Shown: in pieces, positions 10,823 through 19,692 of the stretch
Layout of the letters: each line of letters starts with the position of its first letter
Position numbering within the stretch: the first letter of the stretch is position 1
Source of the DNA: Hepatocystis sp. ex Piliocolobus tephrosceles
Lineage: Eukaryota; Apicomplexa; Aconoidasida; Haemosporida; Plasmodiidae
DNA length: 19,692 nt
Reading direction: 5' to 3'
NCBI GenBank assembly: GCA_902459845.2
Contig: CABPSV020000302.1
Span: 1 to 19,692, forward strand
Notes under the pieces: model-generated
What the model saw: only the letters and a program-made list of their open reading frames with translations
Told to the model about the DNA's origin: nothing
Databases searched by the model: none
Made by a program: the position numbers and the translations under genes

Positions 10823-13315
10823 CACATCGGTTTTTACAGTAGCCTGTAAAAATAACTCCTAATTTTAAATTTTCTTTTAAAAATAAAAACACGGTAATGA
10901 ATATTTTTTTTTTATTTTTATATCATCTTTATTTTAAAATAATTAATGCTATATTCGAAATAAATATTTATCTAATAGTAAATTTATATGAACAATAATC
11001 CTTATATGTTTTCTAAAAAAGTACTGTAATACATATAGGTGTATATTGCACTTGTATAAAAAAAGCATACGAATTTTCTTATATAAAAAAATAAATAAAC
11101 AAATAAATAAATAAATAAACAAAAGATAATTTTTCATAATAAATATTTTAAAAATTTTCTACATTTTTTTTTATTCTGTCCGAATAAGTATTCTTTTTAT
11201 ATATATTATATTTTTAGGTATGTTTTTATTTATTTAATTTTTTTTTGTGTTTATTGAAAAGTAAAAGCAAAGATTAGCTCATTTATATGATGAAAAAAAA
11301 AAAAAAAAAAAAAAAATTTAGTAGTACTTATTATATTTTGAAAAATTAAGCTACTACATAAAATGAAACATGCATTTTGACATTTTTTATAAAAAAAAGA
11401 ACAATACTACCTATATATTTTTTTTTTTTAATTTTTTGTATTCATCGATTTTCATTAATAATACTAAAAAAAATTACACATAATGGACTTATATACGTAA
11501 GAATGTACCTTGTTTTCATTATTTAAAATGTGTAATATGAATATTATGTACTTTTGTTTTTAATTTTATATATTTAAATATAATTATTTCCAACATGTTA
11601 TGTTAATATAACGAATATTACTTTAATGTCTACTATAACAACTAAAGAATAACACTCCATTCATGTTATCATGTATTCATAAATAAAAAATGAAAAAACA
11701 AAATATACTAATGGGAAATGTATAAATAATATAATGACATGTATTACATACTTTTGTTGTGTAAAATAAGCTTTTTTACGTGTATTACCTACATAAATAT
11801 ATATATTTACTTTAATTTAGGGTGAAAAAATTATTTATAAAAAATGAATTTTGTATTATAATAATATTAAAAAAAACATTTGCGAACATAATATGTATTC
11901 TATGTGTGCTTAAGACAAAAACAGTGGTTTTAGAAAAATAAAAATAATTATAATTACATTTCCTTAATATTAGTTTTTTATTTTATAATTATTTAATTAA
12001 TTACTTCTTTTTTTTTTAATATCGCATGCATGCAAATATATATGATTAAATATCAGTTATAATATATATTAAATTCTATGATACAGTGTAATTTTTAAGC
12101 AATTGGTGTGTGTTAAATGTAAAATACACGTACTGATTTAAAAAGAGTAAAACAAATAAATAGTATTTATGCATACAATGAAAAAAAAAAAAAAAAAAAA
12201 GTTAACTTTTTTTAAGTTTTTTTATATCATTCAGTTGTTTATTTTTGAGGTACATATATATAGGTTATGCATACTTGTGCATTTTCAATAAAAACTTAAA
12301 TTATAATATCTTTAATATTATCTAGTGTGTTATCTGCTAATTTGTTTTAAAAAATAAATTTTATATTTAAATAAACAAAATTTTAAAAACTAGACTAAAA
12401 TCATGTTTTTTTATTAAATAAAAGTAGAACTATGTTAATTTTTTTTTTTTTTTATTTCTATTTTTTTAATCTTTAGAGTATTTAATATAAATATTTCTAT
12501 TGTGATTAATTGTGCAAAATAATATGTATATATATTTTACAATATTATAGAATAAAATAATAAGTATATTGTTATATAAAACTACAAACAACCTTCCATA
12601 TTTTTATAAGGGCAATATAATTAATTTATAAGGTTTAAACAATATGTATATAATAAATATAATTTCACAAATATACATTTATTTCTTCCAGTAAAAAATA
12701 TAAAAAAAAAAATTATATTATTAAATAGAAAATAACCAATTTATTAATACATAAAATCATATAAAATGTTAACATAGGATTATTATCAGTATTAGTTACA
12801 AATATAGAACTAATATTTTTTTTTAATTTATCATAAACTTGTTTTTAATTAAAATAAAAATATATTTTTGTTCATCAATCTTCACTTAAATCTTTTATAA
12901 TATATTTTTTTTACAATTACATTTTAATGCTAGATTAATAATTTTGTTTATTTGTTTATTAATTTAATTTGTTTATTTCGTTATTAATTTAATTTGTATA
13001 TTTATTACTATTATTATTGTTATTTATATTTTATTTTATTTTTTTTTCGTCTATAGTTTAACTATCATAAAATATGACAAAAATTTGTCAAGTTGTATAA
13101 TTGTAATTATTTAATAATTCTTTGTATCAGAGTTTGTTTTACTAGTATAGTACACATAATTAATTCTTTTTATATATATTTTTTTTTTATCAAACATAAT
13201 TTATGTACTACTATTATACGATACACACAATTATTTTCTGTCTACTTATAAATTAAAAAAGGTCCTTATTACACATACATACATATATATATATATAATT
13301 TTTCGTTTTCTTAAA
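10046..13315. other. Divergent intergenic region between genes 3 and 4
   Basis: About 3.3 kb separating two divergently transcribed genes, so it should contain both promoters and 5' UTRs. It holds a (TA)n tract of over 50 bp at about 10766-10819, A-runs of ~20 near 11293-11316 and 12181-12200, a T-run at about 12439-12453, and a ~24-bp AATTTAATTTGTTTATTTCG-like repeat pair near 12960-13010. I see no gene or RNA gene. Confidence 0.7.
10766..10819. repeat. Long (TA)n microsatellite
   Basis: An uninterrupted AT dinucleotide run of just over 50 bp, the longest in the window. Similar shorter runs occur at about 2826-2862, 14776-14804, 16095-16118 and 18943-18970. Confidence 0.9.
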
Positions 13316-14356
13316 ATGGGTATATTTATACAGTGTTATTTTGTCTTCTTTTTTTTACTTTTTATAAATGCATTTAAATTATGTTTCAGTGCTGAAAAAC
13401 AATCCAACGATGAAAAAAAATTAGAATCAGAATTAAGTATAGGTGGATCCTCAAGTAATAGCAATAATGGAAATGAACCAAATAATAGTGATGGTACAGA
13501 TTTTTCCAATAATGAAGACTTTGTTCATTTAAGTATAGATGATATTCAAAATTATAACGTTAATGACCAATTTTTTCAAAAATTATTTGAAGAAGCTAAA
13601 AGACAGGTAGAAGCAAATGAAAAAAGAAAAACAGAAATGACCAATGTAAATTACTCATCGTATTCCAGCGATTCTGATTCTGATTTGGGAGATAATTTGT
13701 ATACACATAGAATGAAAAAAAAAAATAGAAAACGTCGATCGAAAAATAAAAGGCATACATCAGATAATGAACTCCTCCCATTGGAGTCTCCCTTATATAA
13801 ATCTTTTTATGTAAATGACAAAAATGAAAACAACAGTGGTGTTTATGATAATATGAATGAAAATAAAATAAATTCACCACTAAATTCCAATAACGATGAA
13901 TCTAATACTGTTGATATAAACGAGGAAAGTGAACAATCTTGTGATAATGAAAAGAACAAAACATGTAAACATTTTCCATACACAAAAAAACCATATTGTC
14001 ATCTAATAATGATGGATACATATGATCAATTCCTTGTTAAGAATAATATATTGGATTATGTACAATACAATAATTCTAGTAATGAAAAACTCTCAGAATT
14101 TGATGAATATAATTATAAGAATGCTGATCCTCAGTTAGTGTTTATGTATGTGTTGTTTAATATATACACTAATTTAACACAAAAAAAGAAAAGAAAAGAA
14201 GCAATTAGCTGTTTATTGAAAAAAAAAACAAATTTAATAGAATTTATTAAACTGTTGTTGCGTCAAAATATATTTTATTTAAGTGATGCAAATGAAGCAA
14301 AATTAATAAAATATGCTAATTCATTCTTGATGCTACTTTCTAAGGAAATTCAATAA
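13316..14356 (+). CDS. Secreted protein with four-cysteine C-terminal domain
   Basis: Single-exon frame of 346 residues with ATG in the context TTCTTAAAATGGG and stop TAA. Residues 1-25 are a clear signal peptide (hydrophobic YFVFFFLLFINAF core, likely cut after CFSA). Then comes a low-complexity Ser/Asn-rich part (about 30-65), a charged helical stretch (about 80-105), an acidic SSDSDSD run near 118, and a strongly basic patch (RMKKKNRKRRSKNKR, about 131-146). From about residue 205 the sequence is less biased and carries C209, C217, C228 and C299, so two disulfides are possible. No RxLxE motif lies after the signal, and there is no second membrane segment or GPI-like tail. The protein should enter the secretory pathway; vacuole, merozoite surface or a secretory organelle are all open. 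I do not recognise the family. It is divergent to gene 3, 3.3 kb away. Confidence 0.85.
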   Translation: MGIFIQCYFVFFFLLFINAFKLCFSAEKQSNDEKKLESELSIGGSSSNSNNGNEPNNSDGTDFSNNEDFVHLSIDDIQNYNVNDQFFQKLFEEAKRQVEANEKRKTEMTNVNYSSYSSDSDSDLGDNLYTHRMKKKNRKRRSKNKRHTSDNELLPLESPLYKSFYVNDKNENNSGVYDNMNENKINSPLNSNNDESNTVDINEESEQSCDNEKNKTCKHFPYTKKPYCHLIMMDTYDQFLVKNNILDYVQYNNSSNEKLSEFDEYNYKNADPQLVFMYVLFNIYTNLTQKKKRKEAISCLLKKKTNLIEFIKLLLRQNIFYLSDANEAKLIKYANSFLMLLSKEIQ

Positions 14357-14475
14357 AGTATAAGTTTATTTGCAATATATATTAAATTATTTTACAGTTA
14401 ATAAATTAATAATAATATTATTACATATCAATTAAAATTAAAATTGTTTTATTCGTATAATTAATTATTACTTCA

Positions 14476-14507
<32 letters not shown>

Positions 14508-14773
14508 GTACAAAATAAAAAAAATAACATTTACTCAATTATTTTGTTGTAATTTTACTTTATTTTTTATACAATAATAATTAAAGTAATTATATTATTG
14601 TAATATTTGTTGAAAAAAAAAAAAAAACAACAAATGGTGTTCATTTTTGATATTATCAATTTCGTACAGTTTGTATAGTTAGACATGTTTTTTTAATATA
14701 TGTTTTATCATACATTCTCTTAGCATATTTATTTTTTAGTATATAATTATTAAATGTTTGTTATATACTGTAG

Positions 14774-14807
<34 letters not shown>

Positions 14808-15179
14808 TTTTATTTTTTCATTTTTGGAAATTCTTAAATTATATATATATATGCATTTAGTATTTTCTCTTTTATTATATCAACATGTTTGCATTCTACA
14901 ATTATCCATTTATAATTATTTATTTATTTTTTTTTTTTTTGAAATGCAATGTACTAAAGTTTTTAAAAAAAGCAAATTAAAAAAAAGTAAATATGTTTAA
15001 AACATAAAACTAGTTCATTAAAAGAATATACATGTGTATATATAGATTCCATTTTTTATATGCATAATATTAATAATATTCAACTTAAAGTGTTTCAAAA
15101 ATAAAAAAAAAAACGTTTAAAAATAAAGTACTAAAATATTATTTTATAATTCTTATGATCACTAAAAAATAAGAAAAAA
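14357..15179. other. 3' flank of gene 4, no gene
   Basis: A/T-rich sequence with a T-run of ~24 near 14477-14500, an A-run near 14613-14626, a (TA)n tract at about 14776-14804 and a T-run near 14926-14940. The plus-strand frame at 14758-15000 is mainly Ile/Tyr/Phe from the TATATA and T runs. I see nothing else. Confidence 0.7.
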
Positions 15180-15552
15180 TATGGACTAGCTTATTTATTT
15201 TGCAATTTTTATTATATCATTGTAAAGTGTAAATAAAGCAATGTATATTTATGGCAATTTTATCTTATGTATTATGTCATTTATTAGTAGTAATAGTGTT
15301 GTCTATGTTATATAAAGTTAATAATATATAACTATATAAAATTATGACTAAAATTAGGTGAATAAGTAGCACATACCTTGTTAAGTATGCCACTACAACT
15401 ACAATAAGTAATAAAACAATAAAAAATGAAAAAAAAAAAAAAATTGTTTTATGTTATTTATGGCTGGTTTAAAAATGTATCATAAAAGTAACATATTTTT
15501 ATTTTAAATGTGTTATTACAACTACAATGAGTAATAAAATAGTAAAAAATGG

Positions 15553-15583
<31 letters not shown>

Positions 15584-15932
15584 TTTTTTTATATCATGAT
15601 TTTTTTCATTGATTTGAATTAAGACATGATAATAGTTTGAATTATATTGGTGTCAAAATTTTTTATTTTTTTTTTGAATTTTTAGATTTTGTCATTTTTA
15701 TTATACTATTGTAAAAATATAAACTAATACATTTTTTTATAGTTTAGATGTTTTATGTTGTGCATACTCCATTATTTATTATTAGTAATGTTTATATTAA
15801 CGGTATTTAGAGAAAAACAAGTATGCTTATTTTTATATTAAAAAATGGATAAAATAGCGGAGTAGGTAACACATCCTAAGTTAATTATTTTAATGCAACT
15901 AAATATAAATTACAAAATTGTAAAAAAAATAA
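15180..15932. repeat. Three degenerate direct repeats
   Basis: Copy 1 (about 15180-15428) and copy 3 (about 15664-15932) align over most of their length. Shared boxes in order are TTTTTATTATA(T/C)(C/T)ATTGTAAA, TTATTAGTA then GTAGCACAT/GTAACACAT, AAGTTAA or TTAAGT, and GCAACT/ACAACTACAATAAG then AATAAAACAATAAAAAATG-like tails. A shorter copy 2 (about 15456-15555) matches the tail of copy 1 most closely (ACAACTACAATGAGTAATAA). Each copy is followed by an A-run. It is non-coding. Confidence 0.7.
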
Positions 15933-15945
15933 AAAAAAAATCTAT

Positions 15946-16077
15946 GTATACACTTTCATAAGCAAGTCTTATTTTATATAACATGGACAAGATTTGGAAA
16001 AAGAATAAAAAATAGAACTGGCAATAGTTTTTTTAAGCCATACATAATATAGGTAAAATACATGTGTGCAAAAAAAA

Positions 16078-16117
<40 letters not shown>

Positions 16118-16828
16118 TAAGTCAAGTTACATTGTACAATGAGCATGAAGGTATTTGCAAAAAAAAATAAAAAATGTTCATTATATACATACACATATTT
16201 TTAAAATGGTAGTATATAAATATGTATGGTCACCATATGCACTTACACAATGTATTTTATGTAACTGTTGTATCTTATTTTTTTATTTTTTTTTTTTTTT
16301 TTAACGCTTTGTTTTTTCAAATTAAGGAATTCAATTTATTAGCATACATGTACACAAACAAATGCTGAAGCACCCAAAGCTCAAAACGCATTCACGCCAA
16401 AAAAAAAAAAAAAAATAAAATAAAATAATTCTTTTTTTTTAGTAAACTATATATATATATACCTTTTAAGTAAAAAAAAAAAAAAGAAAAATTTTTTTTT
16501 TTCTATTACATTTTTACGTACTTACTAAATTAAGAATTGGAATGGAATTTGATTTTTTAAGTATATAAAAAAATTATAAATACATGATTATGTATTTTAT
16601 TATTGACAATAGTTTAGTTCTTTTGATGATACATGAAGTTAATTTATTTATTCATTTACTTGAGCAATGGGTTTATTCATACATATATGACATTCAATGA
16701 CTCGATACATGAACAATTTGCTATTAACACTAGAAATTTAACATGTATATGTTAATATTCCTTATAAATCTATATATATATATATATATCTATATTGTAT
16801 TTTCTATTTTGTAAGTAGAAAAAGTAAA
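15946..16828. other. Intergenic, between degenerate repeats and right arm
   Basis: Mostly A/T runs. It includes an A-run joined to (TA)n at about 16071-16118. The stretch at about 16340-16400 is unusually mixed for this window (CAAATGCTGAAGCACCCAAA, CATTCACGCC) but no frame or RNA fold is obvious in it. No gene is seen. Confidence 0.6.
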
Positions 16829-17309
16829 AATGCAAAAAAAAGTTAACGCATTACATTTATTAATGTGTGAAATAATATATCTGCATAAGTGTTAATTAAC
16901 TAATTTAGCTCTTTGTAATTTTGTGTATCGTAATTTTTTTTTTTTTTTTTTTTTTTCATGTATATTGTTATATCTTTCGATTTGATCTGCATTTTATATA
17001 ATATATATATATGCACGCGTGTACGCATTTTAAAGTAATATTATAAATTGCGGAGTTTTTTTTTTTTTTTTTTTTTACAATAAGTACCAAACAATAAAAC
17101 TAAATGTTAATAAAACAAGTGACAATATATAAAAGTATACCAAAAAATGTAATTAATAGCATTATTTTACTTTATATTTTTGTATATTTGTTTTAATAAA
17201 AATTATATATATATATATGTACTGACCAGATTGAAGCATTTTTTTTATTTTTTTTTTTCTCTCGTACTCTGTTATCGTTAAGTGTTGAACATTTATACAT
17301 ATTGCTCTT

Positions 17310-17327
17310 TTTGATTTTTTATATATT

Positions 17328-17375
<48 letters not shown>

Positions 17376-17478
17376 CTGTTTTCTTGATTTTTTTATATAT
17401 TATTGTAAAAAATAAAAAAAAAAAGGTAAGGTAAGAAAAAAATGAAATAAAGCATACCTTTTAATTTTTTTATATATT

Positions 17479-17514
<36 letters not shown>

Positions 17515-17700
17515 GAAAAAAAAGAAAAAAAAGCATACCTGTTTTCTTAATTTTTTATTTATTATTATAACAAAAAAGAAGAAGAAAAGGAGAGCAAAAA
17601 ACAAAAAAAAAAACATACCTTTTTCTTGATTTTTTATATATTATTATAAAAAAAAAAAAAGAAGAAAGGGAGAGAAAAAGAAAAAATTAAAACATACTCT
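17310..17700. repeat. Poly-A modules, right arm
   Basis: Reverse-orientation copies of the five ~80-bp modules at 508-903. The repeated boxes are TTGATTTTTTATATATTATTA, then an A-run, then AAGCATACCT or AACATACCT. The CTCTCC/CTTACC interruptions of the left arm appear here as GGAGAG and GGTAAG. Module order is conserved with the left arm. Confidence 0.85.
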
Positions 17701-18032
17701 TTGATTTAAAATATTTAAATAATTACATTGTTTAGATCAAATTAAGGGAATAAATTTCAAAGTAAGAAATAATATGTTTATTATAACTTATATAAAATAT
17801 GAATTTTTGGTTTTTAACCATAGTAAAGTAAAATATATATGTATATATGTATATATGTATATATATAGTCATGTCTGTGTATGTATTTGTATGTATGTGT
17901 GTGTGTTTTTTTTTTTTTTCCTTTTTTTATATGCATTTTTATATGCGTTTTTATATTTCGTTTCTTTAAATAGGAAATTGAAAATTATAAAACTTGTATT
18001 AAAAACAATATGTCAAACTAAAATGACAAAAT

Positions 18033-18415
18033 AAAATCGTAAAAAATATGTCAGTTTTATTGACAAGAATGTGACGAGATTAAAATCGTAAACATATGTA
18101 AACTCCATTGGTAACAATGTGAAAAAGGTTAAAATCGTAAAAAATATGTCTTTTTTATTGACAAGAATGTGACGAGATTAAAATCGTAAACATATGTAAA
18201 CTCCATTGGTAACAATGTGAAAAAGGTTAAAATCGTAAACATATGTAAGCTCCATTGGTAACAATGTGAAAAAGGTTAAAATCGTAAACATATGTCAGAT
18301 GCAGTGGTAACAATGTGAAGAGATTAAAACCGTAAACCATATGTCAGCTTCATCGGTAACAATGTGAAAAGGTTAAAATCGTAAAAAATATGTCAGTTTC
18401 ATTGACGACAATGTA
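18033..18415. repeat. 49-bp tandem repeats, right array
   Basis: Eight units, at 18033, 18082, 18131, 18180, 18229, 18278, 18326 and 18375. They are 49 bp except the sixth (48 bp) and the last, which decays after about 41 bp. Each opens with AAAATCGTAAA or a close variant. Units 1 and 3 are type A (TTGACAAGAATGTGACGAGA), units 2, 4 and 5 type B (CCATTGGTAACAATGTGAAA), and units 6-8 are diverged or mosaic. The array is regular near the core and degrades outward. Confidence 0.93.
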
Positions 18416-18420
18416 GCATA

Positions 18421-18844
18421 GTAAAACAAAAGAAAAATAAAAAGAAATATCCCAGTGAATTTTTTTTTTTTTTTTTTTATTATGATCTAAAACAATCAAT
18501 AATAACATGATAGAAAGGACATAAATGTACAATTTAGTAATATAACTTATCGCTAAACTATATAAGGGCTTAAAAAAAAAATAACAAAAAAATAGTAATA
18601 ATACTAATATAACACAGTTATATATACCACGTGATTTGCCCAACGCAGTTATGATATTTTCTTAAAGCAGTATATGCCAAAAATAAAAAAAAAAATAACA
18701 AGAAAAAAAATATATACCTATATGTTTACTTGTTAATAGTGCATAAAACACACCCCCTTTATCCTTTATATATTAATTGATTTATCATTTGAAGTATATA
18801 CTTGAAAATATAACACCATAAGAACTTAAAAGTTATGATGAGTT
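18421..18844. other. Intergenic outside the right arm
   Basis: A/T-rich spacer with a T-run at about 18460-18479. A minus-strand frame (18350-18643) codes two hydrophobic stretches but has no ATG start and overlaps the 49-bp repeats. I do not call it a gene. Confidence 0.6.
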
Positions 18845-18965
18845 AAAATAAAATAAAATAAACAACTTTAGAAACATGTATCCTTTGTTATAAGCAAAAT
18901 AGCAATGTGTTTTACGGTATGCGTAGCCAAAAAAGTAGCCTTATTATATATATATATATATATAT
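18845..18965. repeat. Displaced inverted copy of 1410-1530
   Basis: In reverse complement it reads AATAAGGCTACTTTTTTGGC, then ACCGTAAAACACATTGCTAT, then TTTGCTTATAACAAAGGATA, then TTATTTTATTTTATTTTAA. This follows the left copy box by box with scattered substitutions. It lies outside the right arm although the left copy lies inside the left arm. Confidence 0.78.
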
Positions 18966-18999
18966 ATATAAGGAAAAAAAAAAGGGGCCATAAGTACTA

Positions 19000-19028
19000 C
19001 ATATGCATAAATTAAAATTAATGTTTAA

Positions 19029-19064
<36 letters not shown>

Positions 19065-19405
19065 GTATATATATATATATATATTTTTGTTATTTTACTT
19101 TTTTAATTTCTTAAATTTTTATTATTTTTACTATTTCGCATTTTTTAAACTTAATATATACTTTTGTAATATACTCATACTGTTTTACAGCATACTGTTA
19201 TAAAAAATTCTCCAAAAAAAAAAAAAAAAAATTTGTTTTTATCATAATAACGTTATTATTACTGCATACACATATTAAAATTAATGGCCAAGCCAAAAAA
19301 AAATATATTTATTTTTTTTTTATTTTATTTATTTTAAGTATAATACATACTTTTGTAATATATTCATAATTATTTTTACAACAATATTGTAAAAACAGAA
19401 CAAAT
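19000..19405. repeat. Diverged ~240-bp tandem duplication
   Basis: Copy 1 (about 19000-19210) and copy 2 (about 19250-19405) share GCATAAATTAAAATTAATG versus CACATATTAAAATTAATGG near the start. They also share TACTTTTGTAATATACTCAT versus TACTTTTGTAATATATTCAT, then TACTGTTATAAAAA versus TATTGTAAAAA near the end. The middles are A-runs and T-rich filler of different length. The duplication sits just upstream of the gene at the right edge. Confidence 0.65.
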
Positions 19406-19439
19406 CTGTACATATAAACGTATATTTTATTATATATAA

Positions 19440-19692
19440 ATGTATTTTTTTATTATTTATTTGCTAAAAACGGTGAGAAATATCATTATAAAACCCATAA
19501 CAACAATGATAATCGAACTATGTGGTACCAAGAAAAGTAGTAAAATCGAAGAGGAGGAACTAACCCGTATAGTTAATAAGTTCAATGAAAATAGTAACAA
19601 ATTTCCAACAGTTAGAAGGTCTTACAGATTAAAAAAAAAAAATGCTGATACTGGTGATACTGGTGATACTGGTGATACTGGTGATACTGGTG
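19440..19692 (+). CDS. Partial gene entering the right edge, GDT repeats
   Basis: An open frame starts at ATG 19440 (or ATG 19506, 22 codons later) and is still open at the window end, so only 84 residues are seen. From the first ATG it begins with a short hydrophobic stretch (MYFFIIYLL), a basic piece and a second short hydrophobic run around TTMIIEL. Then comes a charged region (KIEEEELTRIVNKFNENSNK), a basic RRSYRLKKKN stretch, and from residue 70 the tripeptide repeat DTG. No PEXEL is seen. The higher G+C content from about 19506 on suggests that the coding part may start at the second ATG. It could also be one exon of a multi-exon gene. I do not recognise the family. Confidence 0.6.
   Translation, partial: MYFFIIYLLKTVRNIIIKPITTMIIELCGTKKSSKIEEEELTRIVNKFNENSNKFPTVRRSYRLKKKNADTGDTGDTGDTGDTG
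19647..19692 (+). repeat. GATACTGGT tandem repeat in partial gene
   Basis: Five perfect 9-bp units and the first base of a sixth, in frame, coding Asp-Thr-Gly. The array is cut by the window end, so its length is unknown. Confidence 0.93.

Larger units (their letters stand above)
16829..18420. repeat. Right arm of long inverted repeat
   Basis: Reverse complement of 1-1400 over 16829-18218, with point differences and many homopolymer length differences. It then continues with 49-bp units to about 18415 that would pair with sequence left of the window. Poly-A runs here pair with poly-T runs in the left arm; the longest is 40 A at 17333-17372, against 11-19 T in the matching left modules. No coding potential is seen. 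Confidence 0.9.

Noticed and set aside
18350..18643. 97-aa minus-strand frame with two hydrophobic stretches, reminiscent of a two-membrane-span exon
   Set aside because: It has no ATG, begins at TTG, ends inside the 49-bp repeats, and its Phe/Leu/Ile content follows from poly-T. An AG acceptor-like site upstream (CTGCTTTAAG) is not enough to call an exon.
1..19692. Transposon explanation for the inverted repeats
   Set aside because: There is no transposase or reverse transcriptase frame, no visible target-site duplication, and arm content is satellite-like.
1..19692. Telomeric heptamers, tRNA, rRNA or G+C-rich RNA genes, CRISPR arrays
   Set aside because: Reading both strands I saw no GGGTTYA array, no cloverleaf-like or G+C-rich patch, and no spaced palindromic repeat with unique spacers; the 49-bp units are contiguous.

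Overview
The window is nuclear DNA of a malaria parasite (Plasmodium). It is extremely A+T-rich, packed with poly(dA:dT) runs and (TA)n microsatellites, and has only a few widely spaced genes. Two of the genes have the classic layout of Plasmodium exported proteins: a short first exon coding a hydrophobic signal, a small intron, and a PEXEL motif (RxLxE) about 20-35 residues after the signal. The gene content, tandem repeats and long gene-free stretches point to a subtelomere or the edge of one. I cannot fix the species from the sequence. It does not look like a G+C-richer parasite of the vivax/knowlesi type. No telomeric heptamer array is visible.

Layout. Positions 1-1400 form a non-coding arm made of 49-bp tandem repeats, a unique-looking spacer, five copies of an ~80-bp poly-T module, and an inner ~500-bp spacer. 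The same arm returns in reverse orientation at 16829-18218 and runs on to 18420 with more 49-bp units, so a ~15.4-kb core is flanked by a long inverted repeat. Outside the right arm, at 18845-18965, there is a displaced copy of the segment that lies just inside the left arm (1410-1530).

The core holds four protein genes. Gene 1 (1937-2701, minus) is a 254-aa signal-bearing protein of unknown family. Gene 2 (3994-5887, minus, two exons) is a 584-aa PEXEL protein with 30 octapeptide repeats, a Glu/Ala tract and a C-terminal domain that looks like PHIST/PRESAN. Gene 3 (9315-10045, minus, two exons) is a 157-aa PEXEL protein with one C-terminal membrane segment. Gene 4 (13316-14356, plus) is a 346-aa secreted protein with a cysteine-bearing C-terminal domain and no PEXEL. 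A fifth gene enters at the right edge (from 19440 or 19506, plus) and runs into GATACTGGT repeats that continue past the window.

Genes 2 and 3 should be exported from the parasite into the host red cell by the plasmepsin V/PTEX route. Gene 1 may be too, through a degenerate motif. Gene 4 enters the secretory pathway but its destination is unclear. The rest of the window is low-complexity intergenic DNA, including a cluster of degenerate direct repeats at 15180-15932 and a diverged tandem duplication at about 19000-19400. I see no rRNA, tRNA, CRISPR array or transposase gene.
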